Positions 1 through 5,636 of a DNA stretch of 8,766 nucleotides are shown piece by piece; position 1 is the first letter of the stretch; each line of letters opens with the position of its first letter. A program made the translations under genes and the position numbers. The notes under the pieces were generated by a model. The model ran no database searches, was not told the origin of the DNA, and was given only the letters and a program-made list of their open reading frames with translations. Source of the stretch: Bacteroides sp. UBA7335 (GTDB lineage Bacteria > Bacteroidota > Bacteroidia > Bacteroidales > Bacteroidaceae); NCBI GenBank assembly GCA_002471185.1, contig DKPL01000052.1, positions 438 to 9,203 of the forward strand, in the 5' to 3' direction.

Positions 1-33
1 AACTGAGCTATTTCCGCGTTTTTCTAACGGGTG

Positions 34-65
34 CAAAGATAGGTACTTTCACTATTCTCACCAAA
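34..65 (-). promoter_or_regulatory. Bacteroides-type promoter reading out of the left edge
   Basis: On the minus strand there is TTTG (62-65), exactly 20 bp, then TATCTTTG (34-41), followed by CACCCG. This matches the Bacteroides sigma-ABfr consensus (TTTG at -33, 19-21 bp, TAnnTTTG at -7) in both boxes. The transcript would start near position 27 and run leftwards, so a minus-strand gene should begin just outside the window. The match is read directly; promoter activity is inferred. Confidence 0.6.
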
Positions 66-208
66 TTTTTCGAGAAAAAAATGCAAATTATTTTGCTCAG
101 ACCATGAATTTATTTCAAATAAGAAACCAGCCAAAAAGCGAAAATAGCAGATAAACATCTGATTACTAAACAAAAAACTCCACAAAAACCACTTCCAACA
201 CAACAGAG

Positions 209-235
209 AAAAAAGAGGCTTTGAGGAGCTTTTTT
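209..235 (-). terminator. Weak intrinsic terminator after the repeat-tailed secreted protein
   Basis: About 20 bases past the stop of the 346-residue gene, AAAAAAG (209-215) faces CTTTTTT (229-235), a 7-bp AT-rich stem around a 13-nt centre with at most a bulged GC/GC pairing. On the minus strand the 3' arm ends in a run of T. Position and T-run suit a terminator, and the symmetric A and T runs could work in both directions. The stem is weak, so this is a moderate call. Confidence 0.4.
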
Positions 236-253
236 ATAGGGATGCATTATAAA

Positions 254-1294
254 CTATCGCCTTGAGCTACTTTTACGCTCCGAAGAACGGGTTGCATCAT
301 CTGATGAAGATGACGAACGAGTAGAGTTATCCGACTTTCTTGTACTCGAAGAAGAGTTAGAACTTGGACGACTTGTGGTATTCTCTTTTCTACTGCTCGA
401 GGCATCACGATTGCTACTGTTTGAACTAGAGGGACGAGTGGTGGTAGACGACCCCGGACGGCTATTTGAGCTATTGCTACTTGGACGATTGCTCGAACTA
501 TTCGGACGAGTTGTCCCACTATTATCGCTCGGACGAGTAGTAGACGATCCCGGACGGTTACTTGAACTATTGCTACTTGGGCGATTGCTCGAACTATTCG
601 GACGGGTTGTTCCACTATTATCACTCGGGCGAGTAGTAGATGTACCAGGACGAGAACTTGGTCCGGCTATATTACTAGGGCGTGTAGACGAGTTGGGACG
701 AACATTGACCGATCCAAAATCAGAGCGTCTGTTTGATTGATAAACTCGATCATTTCTCACACTATGACTTCCTTTATAGTAACTATCGTGATTGTATCTT
801 CCTTTGTAGTAACTAGGTCCCGAATAATAAGGACGTCTGTTGCCACCATAATAGCTATTATAATGATAAGGTTTAGGATAATAGAACTGATGTGTATTGA
901 TATAGATATTGTATATACGGAAGTTCCAACGGTTATTTACAATATAAATAGGACGGTAGAAGTAGTCCATATTCATAAATCTACGATATTGTGAATTGTT
1001 TAACACCCAGCGTAATTCATCATTGCGTTCATCGAGTGCATCGTAATAATCGTTGATTGCCCATTCGTAACCACGCACTACATAATCTATAGTGTTGCGT
1101 ATAGAGTAAATAAAATCATAGTTGATTTCGTAAATATCATTATATTGAGCATTAGTCAACTTTAACTCGTATGCCATCTTATCAGTCAAGAATCGAGTTT
1201 CTTTGCGTACACGGCTATTGCTCATACCGGCCATGCATACACTACTCATAGTAGTGATAGCAATAGCAAACAGAAATAAAATAACCTTTTTCAT
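254..1294 (-). CDS. Secreted Spy/CpxP-like protein with Tyr-rich middle and long Ser/Arg-rich repeat tail
   Basis: A 346-residue exported protein of unknown function. Residues 1-22 form a signal peptide (KK, then a hydrophobic run ending near CMA-G). Residues 27-115 are mostly helical and charged. They hold LTNAQ (46-50) and LNNSQ (98-102), about 52 residues apart, resembling the paired LTxxQ motifs of Spy/CpxP periplasmic stress proteins; this family link is my inference. Residues 108-186 are rich in Tyr, Asn and Arg. Residues 198-346 are almost only Ser, Arg, Pro, Thr, Asn and Gly, include 32-residue tandem repeats, and end in a strongly basic RS-like stretch. The tail is Ser/Thr-rich but has no D-S/T-A/I/L/V/M/T O-glycosylation motif known from Bacteroides. 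No promoter box is visible in the 61-bp gap from the BamE-like gene, so co-transcription is likely. The head may sense or chaperone envelope proteins while the cationic tail binds a polyanion or the cell wall; that is speculation. Confidence 0.85.
   Translation of the reverse strand: MKKVILFLFAIAITTMSSVCMAGMSNSRVRKETRFLTDKMAYELKLTNAQYNDIYEINYDFIYSIRNTIDYVVRGYEWAINDYYDALDERNDELRWVLNNSQYRRFMNMDYFYRPIYIVNNRWNFRIYNIYINTHQFYYPKPYHYNSYYGGNRRPYYSGPSYYKGRYNHDSYYKGSHSVRNDRVYQSNRRSDFGSVNVRPNSSTRPSNIAGPSSRPGTSTTRPSDNSGTTRPNSSSNRPSSNSSSNRPGSSTTRPSDNSGTTRPNSSSNRPSSNSSNSRPGSSTTTRPSSSNSSNRDASSSRKENTTSRPSSNSSSSTRKSDNSTRSSSSSDDATRSSERKSSSRR
407..652 (-). repeat. 96-bp in-frame tandem repeat, about 2.5 copies
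   Basis: Copy 1 is 557-652, copy 2 is 461-556, and a shortened third copy is 407-460. They encode residues 215-246, 247-278 and 279-296 of the secreted protein. Each unit begins RPG and contains RPSDNSGTTRPN followed by Ser/Asn-rich sequence. By eye, copies 1 and 2 differ at about 12 of 96 bases, mostly at synonymous positions. The unit is a multiple of three, so gain or loss of copies keeps the frame. Confidence 0.85.
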
Positions 1295-1355
1295 AATTGT
1301 CTATATTTAGTTGTTTATATTATAGTTTCTTATTTTGATGCATAACACCAACCAA

Positions 1356-1709
1356 TCATTGAGCCTCAGAACGAGGAGTAACAGGCAGAGCAGGTTGAGC
1401 TACCGGCATGTGGTCAAAGGACTCCATAGCAACCACATTATGATTGACAAAACGCACCAAAATAACTTTCGTCTCTCCCATTACCGTATTTCGAAGATAT
1501 TCCCACTCTTCGTATTGATGTTCAAATCTTCTATTATCAGGAGTACCCAACACCTTTAAAACATCTTTAGTCGTCATCCCAGGCGTAATCTCCATCAGTT
1601 GTTTATTGCTTACAAAAACCGAAGAACATCCGGTAATCATTAGTATCATCAACAGTATTCCAAAAGTATGCATTATTTTCATAGCATTAATATTAGTTAG
1701 TATTCTCAT
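1356..1709 (-). CDS. BamE/SmpA-like small lipoprotein
   Basis: A 117-residue lipoprotein resembling the SmpA/OmlA (BamE) domain, whose E. coli member is an accessory subunit of the barrel assembly machine that stabilises BamA-BamD. The lipobox ITGC puts the lipidated Cys at residue 28 of the longest frame. The family signature follows at 41-72: ITPGMTTKDV, LGTP, and a W-x-Y near 69-71. A Pro/Ala-rich tail closes the protein. The true start is more likely Met10 (codon 1680-1682) or Met13 (1671-1673). These give a normal-length lipoprotein signal (MKIMHTFG...) and leave room for a leader after the promoter at 1720-1751, whereas the first Met lies only about 10 bp from the -7 box. Other small lipoproteins share this fold, so a true Bam role is unproven. 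It sits 61 bp upstream of the Spy-like gene, probably in one transcript. Confidence 0.8.
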   Translation of the reverse strand: MRILTNINAMKIMHTFGILLMILMITGCSSVFVSNKQLMEITPGMTTKDVLKVLGTPDNRRFEHQYEEWEYLRNTVMGETKVILVRFVNHNVVAMESFDHMPVAQPALPVTPRSEAQ

Positions 1710-1719
1710 TTTGATATTA

Positions 1720-1751
1720 CAAAAATAGGGTGAGAAAATTCCTCACCCTAA
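1720..1751 (-). promoter_or_regulatory. Candidate promoter for the BamE-like gene, overlapping the preceding terminator
   Basis: On the minus strand TATTTTTG (1720-1727) fits the Bacteroides -7 consensus TAnnTTTG, and TTAG (1748-1751) lies 20 bp upstream as a 3-of-4 match to TTTG. The -7 box shares its bases with the T-tract and stem end of the terminator of the upstream gene. Transcription would start near 1713, giving a leader of about 30 nt if translation begins at Met10 (1682). T-tracts can match this loose box by chance. Confidence 0.4.
1721..1750 (-). terminator. Intrinsic terminator of the CvfB-type gene
   Basis: A perfect 9-bp stem pairs TAGGGTGAG with CTCACCCTA (arms 1726-1734 and 1742-1750, 7-nt loop). 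On the minus strand it is followed at once by TTTTTG. It lies about 40 bp past the stop codon of the CvfB-type gene. Stem, loop and T-tract are a textbook rho-independent terminator in the minus direction. Confidence 0.8.
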
Positions 1752-1771
1752 TGAAACTCTCTATTCTATTT

Positions 1772-1785
1772 TAGGGATTCCCCTA
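1772..1785. repeat. Small inverted repeat just after the cvfB-type stop
   Basis: TAGGG (1772-1776) and CCCTA (1781-1785) form a 5-bp stem with a 4-nt loop right next to the stop codon, without a T-tract. The same TAGGG and CCCTA words form the base of the terminator stem downstream, so alternative pairings are possible. Confidence 0.4.
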
Positions 1786-1791
1786 TCATAT

Positions 1792-2631
1792 TTAGGCTTT
1801 CGCCAAAGATATAGCCCCTTCACGCAACACAATAAGCCGCTTTTTATATAAATCGCCAACAGCTTTTTTAAATGTCTTCTTACTTACATTGAAAGTATCG
1901 TAAATAATATCGGCATCGCTCTTATCGCTGAATGGAATATCACCATCATGTTCTTTAATGTATCGAAGAAGCACTTCAGAAAAATCTTCGACCTTAGCTT
2001 TACCCGACTTCTGCAACATAATATCTATCTTACCATCTTCACGCACCTGTTTCACATAAGCCTTTAGGCGCATTCCGGTAAATAAATCTTGGAAAATTTC
2101 ATTATCATACATCAAACCAGGGTATTTATTTTCGATAATAACTTTAAAACCAAGATCTGTTTTTTGCCACACCAATATATCAACCTCAGTGCCGGGTTCA
2201 TAATCGGGAATTTCTTTAGATAAATATCGTTCAACTTTGGCAGAAGCAACAATACGATAGCTCTCTTCATCTAAATAGGCATAAATTATATATTTCTTGC
2301 CTACCTGCATTTTCATTTTTTGCTCACTAAAGGGAACAAACAAATCTTTCATCAACCCCCAGTTTAGAAAAGCACCAAACTGATTAATCCATGCAACTTC
2401 GAGAAAAGCAAATTGGCCAACTTGAACATAAGGCGTCAATGTAGTAGCAATAAGACGTTCCTCACTATCTAAGTAAAGAAAGACATTTAAGAAATCGCCT
2501 ATTTCGCACGAAACAGGCACATAGCGCGTAGGTAGAAGAATCTCCCCCAACTCATCACCATCCAAATATACACCAAAATCAACTTGTTTTACAACCTCTA
2601 AGTGGTTGAACTTTCCTAACTCGATACTCAT
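1792..2631 (-). CDS. CvfB-type S1-domain RNA-binding protein
   Basis: A 279-residue cytoplasmic protein of the CvfB/YitL family: three S1-like OB-fold units followed by a winged helix. In Staphylococcus aureus CvfB is an RNA-binding virulence regulator; in Bacteroidetes the role is not established. Seen here: S1-like unit 1 at about 1-65 (GKFNHLEVVKQVDFGVYL and GEILLP), unit 2 at about 68-135 (VGQFAFLEV, GAFLNWGLMKDLFVP), unit 3 at about 146-208 (PGTEVDILVWQKTDLGFKV, ending in KIDIMLQ), and the winged helix at about 215-278 (DTFNVSKKTFKKAVGDLYK). Length and domain order are typical of the family. It is transcribed divergently from mdh and alone, ending at a strong terminator. A leader of about 55 nt carrying a perfect inverted repeat is predicted upstream. 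Family identity is fairly sure; RNA targets are unknown. Confidence 0.88.
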   Translation of the reverse strand: MSIELGKFNHLEVVKQVDFGVYLDGDELGEILLPTRYVPVSCEIGDFLNVFLYLDSEERLIATTLTPYVQVGQFAFLEVAWINQFGAFLNWGLMKDLFVPFSEQKMKMQVGKKYIIYAYLDEESYRIVASAKVERYLSKEIPDYEPGTEVDILVWQKTDLGFKVIIENKYPGLMYDNEIFQDLFTGMRLKAYVKQVREDGKIDIMLQKSGKAKVEDFSEVLLRYIKEHDGDIPFSDKSDADIIYDTFNVSKKTFKKAVGDLYKKRLIVLREGAISLAKA

Positions 2632-2665
2632 AATTTTGAATCTTTAAAAGATTGAATAATTTGCA

Positions 2666-2688
2666 CAAATCGCAATCGCTGCGATTTG
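2666..2688. repeat. Perfect 9-bp inverted repeat in the cvfB-type leader
   Basis: CAAATCGCA (2666-2674) and TGCGATTTG (2680-2688) are exact reverse complements with a 5-nt spacer. Inside, AATCGC occurs twice directly and once inverted, so shorter alternative hairpins can form. The element starts 5 bp downstream of the -7 box of the minus-strand gene. It therefore lies at the start site and 5' end of the predicted transcript, where it could be an operator or a 5' mRNA hairpin. Confidence 0.75.
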
Positions 2689-2693
2689 AATGG

Positions 2694-2701
2694 CAAAGAT
2701 A
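2694..2701 (-). promoter_or_regulatory. -7 box for the CvfB-type gene
   Basis: The minus strand carries TATCTTTG followed by CC, an exact match to TAnnTTTG, 62 bp upstream of the start codon. No good TTTG lies 19-21 bp further up, only an AT-rich stretch with TTA. The start site would fall near 2687, at the edge of the inverted repeat. Confidence 0.55.
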
Positions 2702-2790
2702 AGGTAAATGTATGATAACCTATTTATTAATTATCACTTTTCGTTATGGGCAACAACTATTTTCGATGAACATTACTCGAAGTTAGCCGT

Positions 2791-2798
2791 TATCTTTG
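2791..2798 (+). promoter_or_regulatory. -7 box for mdh
   Basis: TATCTTTG matches TAnnTTTG and lies 41 bp before the mdh start codon, so the leader would be about 35-40 nt. A -33 TTTG at the usual spacing is not visible. The box is identical to the one driving the divergent gene 90 bp away. Confidence 0.55.
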
Positions 2799-2839
2799 TA
2801 ACCAAATAAAATATATTATTCATTTAATTCAATATAATT

Positions 2840-3841
2840 ATGAAGTTTATAACTAACGAAAAGCTAACAATTGTAGGAGCAGCCGGTATGATTGGATCAA
2901 ACATGGCTCAAACAGCTTTAATGATGAAACTTACACCAAACATTTGTTTGTACGACCCTTTTGCACCAGCATTAGAAGGAGTAGCAGAGGAGATGTTCCA
3001 TTGCGGTTTTGATGATGTTAATATTACTTTCACTTCAGATATTAAAGAAGCATTATCAGGAGCTGATTATATTGTATCTTCGGGTGGAGCAGCTCGCAAA
3101 GCTGGTATGACTCGTGAGGATTTACTAAAAGGAAATGCCGAAATTGCTGCACAATTAGGTAAAGACATACGCCAATATTGCCCTAACGCAAAACATGTGG
3201 TTATCGTATTCAACCCTGCCGATATCACAGGTTTGATTACTTTACTTTATGCCGGTTTGAAACCTACTCAAGTATCAACCTTAGCAGCACTAGATAGCAC
3301 ACGTTTAAGAAGCGAACTATGTAAATATTTAAAGCTTCCGACTTCAAAAGTAGAAAACTGTCGTACCTACGGCGGACATGGCGAACAAATGGCAGTATTT
3401 GCTTCAACAACATCTATCGATGGAGAGTCATTGAGCAAGTGGATTGAGTCTGGACGTATCCCGGGAGCTGATTGGGATGCTATCAAACTAAGAGTTATAC
3501 AAGGTGGAAAAAACATTATCGACCTACGCGGACGCTCTTCATTCCAAAGTCCTGCATACATTTCAATTGAGATGATTGCTGCAGCTATGGGTGGAAAAGT
3601 TTTCGAATGGCCTGCCGGTGTATATGTTTCAGACAAGAAGTTTGATCACATCATGATGGCTATGGAAACTGTTATCGACAAAAATGGAGTTCACTACAAG
3701 GAACCTAACGGAACTGCACAAGAAGAGGCTGACTTGGAAAGAAGTTACGAACACTTATGCAAACTTAGAGATGAAGTGATTGAAATGGGAATAATTCCTG
3801 CTATTGACCAATGGAATAAAATCAATCCAAACATCAAATAA
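2840..3841 (+). CDS. mdh: Malate dehydrogenase (NAD-dependent)
   Basis: A 333-residue cytoplasmic enzyme interconverting malate and oxaloacetate with NAD(H). In anaerobic Bacteroidales it mainly runs in the reductive branch toward fumarate, succinate and propionate (family and genus knowledge). Seen here: the Rossmann motif GAAGMIG (13-19); D39 at the end of beta-2, favouring NAD over NADP; the mobile loop with R86 and R92 (RKAGMTRED), where these arginines bind substrate and mark MDH rather than lactate dehydrogenase; NP (125-126); LDSTR with D152 and R155; and GGH with catalytic H180. All key residues are present. The loop has Ala88 where many MDHs have Pro. The start fits the leader from the -7 box at 2791. 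The gene is monocistronic, divergent from the CvfB-type gene, and ends in a long hairpin. Its longer length and C-terminal extension are usual for this Bacteroidetes subgroup. Confidence 0.93.
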   Translation: MKFITNEKLTIVGAAGMIGSNMAQTALMMKLTPNICLYDPFAPALEGVAEEMFHCGFDDVNITFTSDIKEALSGADYIVSSGGAARKAGMTREDLLKGNAEIAAQLGKDIRQYCPNAKHVVIVFNPADITGLITLLYAGLKPTQVSTLAALDSTRLRSELCKYLKLPTSKVENCRTYGGHGEQMAVFASTTSIDGESLSKWIESGRIPGADWDAIKLRVIQGGKNIIDLRGRSSFQSPAYISIEMIAAAMGGKVFEWPAGVYVSDKKFDHIMMAMETVIDKNGVHYKEPNGTAQEEADLERSYEHLCKLRDEVIEMGIIPAIDQWNKINPNIK

Positions 3842-3864
3842 GTAGTATTTTAATATTTTCACAA

Positions 3865-3909
3865 CAAAAGTTAAGTAGTTGTATCAAGTATACAGCTATT
3901 TAACTTTTG
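3865..3909 (+). terminator. Long hairpin terminator of mdh
   Basis: Arms 3865-3883 and 3891-3909 pair over 19 bp with two G-U wobbles and no mismatch. One more pair (3884 with 3890) leaves the 5-nt loop CAAGT. The outer stem pairs AAAAG with CTTTT, so the 3' arm ends U-rich and runs into GCTGTTTATAC. It starts 23 bp past the mdh stop. A terminator fits best; the lack of a pure U-run beyond the stem is the only weakness. Confidence 0.7.
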
Positions 3910-4204
3910 CTGTTTATACTCAAGCCAAAAACCTACGTAGCAAACCAAACATAAGAAAAGAAAGCACAGAAAAAGAGATTCTTAAGACAAACAAAACACA
4001 CATTACAAATAACATAACGACTAAACAGTAAATTGAAATAGAGAAACAACAATAGTCTACACAAGAACAAAGACGTAGATGAAAACATGGCAATATTAAA
4101 AAGCATATCCCTTTTATAATACAACTTTATCGGTTTTACAACTATATTATCTATAATTTTATATAAAACTTACTTATTTCATTCAATAAGGAAAAAAATG
4201 TTTC
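3910..4204. other. A/T-rich intergenic stretch without a convincing gene
   Basis: Between the mdh hairpin and the promoter of the lipoprotein gene the plus strand is strongly A-rich at first (3930-4080) and AT-mixed after that. It has only very short open frames with biased composition. A 12-bp perfect palindrome, TTTTATATAAAA (4157-4168), lies about 40 bp upstream of the -7 box. I see no tRNA, riboswitch or good hairpin. It may hold upstream promoter elements or an unrecognised small RNA, but nothing positive supports this. Confidence 0.5.
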
Positions 4205-4212
4205 TATTTTTG
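4205..4212 (+). promoter_or_regulatory. -7 box of the DUF6242-DUF6089-uppS-bamA operon
   Basis: TATTTTTG matches TAnnTTTG, 28 bp before the lipoprotein start codon, which implies a short leader of about 20 nt. The -33 region has only TTTC and TTCA near the expected place. It is the only good box before the operon; none was found in the gaps inside it. Confidence 0.5.
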
Positions 4213-4240
4213 CAATTTGTAAATAAACACAATCTGACAA

Positions 4241-5563
4241 ATGAGAATAAAATCATTAGCAGCTATTTCAAGCTTCTTACTTTTATGTTTCACAATGAGT
4301 TCTTGTCTTGGCGACAACGAAGAGTACGAATATAGTCCAAACGCTTTAGTACAAGCCTTTGAGCTAGATGCGGTGCTTGGGGTAAACTATGTTTTCACAA
4401 TCGATCAATTAAAAGGACAAATCTACAATCAAGATTCACTCCCTGTTGGATCAGACACGATTATCAACAGTATCTTAATTACAAAAATGACCACTGCAGG
4501 TGTGATTAGTATCCGTAATCATGACAATTCTCAGGATTCTATTTTTAGCATTGCTGACTCTGTCAATTTAGTTGGAACAATGGAGAAGCCAATGATGTTT
4601 AAAGTATGGGCACCTAATGGGGTTAATACAAAAACCTATTCGCTTGAAGTGCGTGTTCATCAACAACAGCCAGACTCTCTAGAATGGGGAGCTACAGCTT
4701 GGACTACCAACTATGCACCACAAATCACCGGCGAACAAAAATCGGTGTTGCTTAATGATCAAATATTTGTGTATGGAGCTGGAAGCCCAGTTTATTACGC
4801 ATCGACGACCAATGGCAAATCGTGGAACCAAGCTAGTGTAAGCGGACTTCCATCGACAAATCTTACTTCAATTGTAAACTTCGAAAACAAACTATACGCA
4901 ACAGTTTCAGGTAGTGATAAATCATATATATCAACAGATGGTATCAGTTGGGTTGAATCACCACTGGGCGGAGGTATGGTTACTTTCATCACACCCATTA
5001 ATAATATCATGACTGCCATCAAAACCTTTAACGAGACAGACAACAGTGGAGTATCGACCATGGTAGAACGTTTCTGTACAACTGATGGAGCGTCTTGGAC
5101 AACAGGTGGTATTGTTCCTCAAAGCTTTCCTAGAAATAATATTTCAGCTACTGTTTATACTACACGCATTGGGGTAGAAAATGCATTAATTGTAGGAAAT
5201 ATCGTAAACCCAACTGAAGCAGATACGGCAACCGTGGCTTGGGGATATATGGAGGGACAAGAGTGGGCTGCACTAATTAGTGAATCAAAATATACTTGTC
5301 CTAAGTTAGAAGATCCTTCAATAATCTATTATGGAGATGCATTCTACATCATGGGCAAAGATTTTGCTACATTTTATAAGTCAGAAGCAGGAATTGTGTG
5401 GAAAGAACAAAAAGATATGTTTATGCTACCGGAAAGTATTAGAAAATCAAATACTGATTACTCACTTGTAGTAGATTCTAACAACTTTATTTGGCTGACT
5501 TTGAGCAACCCTAATGAGGTTTGGAGAGGCAAACTCAATAAGCTAGGTTTTAAGATACAATAA
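4241..5563 (+). CDS. DUF6242-like lipoprotein with Asp-box-like repeats
   Basis: A 440-residue lipoprotein of unknown function, resembling the Bacteroidetes DUF6242 family (recognition from memory). Signal peptide 1-21 with lipobox MSSC; Cys22 is lipidated. The residues after it (LGDNEEYE) are acidic, like the lipoprotein export signal that sends Bacteroidetes lipoproteins to the cell surface. Residues 33-140 look like a beta-rich N-terminal domain. From about 145 a propeller-like part follows with four Asp-box-like motifs: STTNGKSW (188-195), STDGISW (231-237), TTDGASW (280-286) and SEAGIVW (381-387), as found in sialidase/BNR folds. No catalytic sialidase residues are evident, so binding or scaffolding is likelier than hydrolysis. 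Six D-S/T-A/I/L/V motifs (65, 72, 99, 106, 145, 328) suggest O-glycosylation in the periplasm. It heads the operon, with 73 bp to the next gene and no terminator between. Confidence 0.8.
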   Translation: MRIKSLAAISSFLLLCFTMSSCLGDNEEYEYSPNALVQAFELDAVLGVNYVFTIDQLKGQIYNQDSLPVGSDTIINSILITKMTTAGVISIRNHDNSQDSIFSIADSVNLVGTMEKPMMFKVWAPNGVNTKTYSLEVRVHQQQPDSLEWGATAWTTNYAPQITGEQKSVLLNDQIFVYGAGSPVYYASTTNGKSWNQASVSGLPSTNLTSIVNFENKLYATVSGSDKSYISTDGISWVESPLGGGMVTFITPINNIMTAIKTFNETDNSGVSTMVERFCTTDGASWTTGGIVPQSFPRNNISATVYTTRIGVENALIVGNIVNPTEADTATVAWGYMEGQEWAALISESKYTCPKLEDPSIIYYGDAFYIMGKDFATFYKSEAGIVWKEQKDMFMLPESIRKSNTDYSLVVDSNNFIWLTLSNPNEVWRGKLNKLGFKIQ

Positions 5564-5636
5564 AGAGGTAGAATACAATTTTCGAATGATACAGCCGTTC
5601 TATTTATAAAAATGGAATCTTAGAAACACAATAATT

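Noticed and set aside
247..740. Open frames on both strands overlapping the repeat tail (125 residues at 247-624 minus, 121 residues at 375-740 plus)
   Set aside because: They are long only because the biased Ser/Arg/Thr repeat lacks stops in other frames. Their translations are Leu/Val/Arg/Gly low-complexity sequence without domain or signal. The frame at 254-1294 has the signal peptide and domain structure.
737..994. 85-residue plus-strand open frame
   Set aside because: It lies opposite the Tyr-rich part of the secreted protein, has no leader or motif, and is explained by base composition.
1335..1559. 74-residue plus-strand open frame
   Set aside because: It is antisense to the BamE-like lipoprotein, which has a clear lipobox and family motif; nothing supports this frame.
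3367..3636. 89-residue minus-strand open frame inside mdh
   Set aside because: It is a shadow of a gene with all malate dehydrogenase catalytic residues.
3933..4124. 63-residue minus-strand open frame rich in Phe, Leu and Cys in the gene-poor gap
   Set aside because: The composition is what an A-rich plus strand gives in reverse (TTT, CTT, TGT codons). It has no promoter box or start context, so I do not count it as a small membrane protein.
4795..5061. 88-residue minus-strand open frame
   Set aside because: It is antisense to the lipoprotein gene and has no recognisable features.
4241..5563. The lipoprotein as an active sialidase, because of its Asp-box-like motifs
   Set aside because: Asp boxes are structural and occur in many non-enzymatic propellers. 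I could not find the arginine triad or catalytic Tyr/Glu arrangement of sialidases.
5564..5636. Possible terminator or promoter between the lipoprotein and the barrel protein
   Set aside because: Only a 5-bp TAGAA/TTCTA match is present with no extended stem or T-tract, and no TAnnTTTG box. The genes are treated as one operon.
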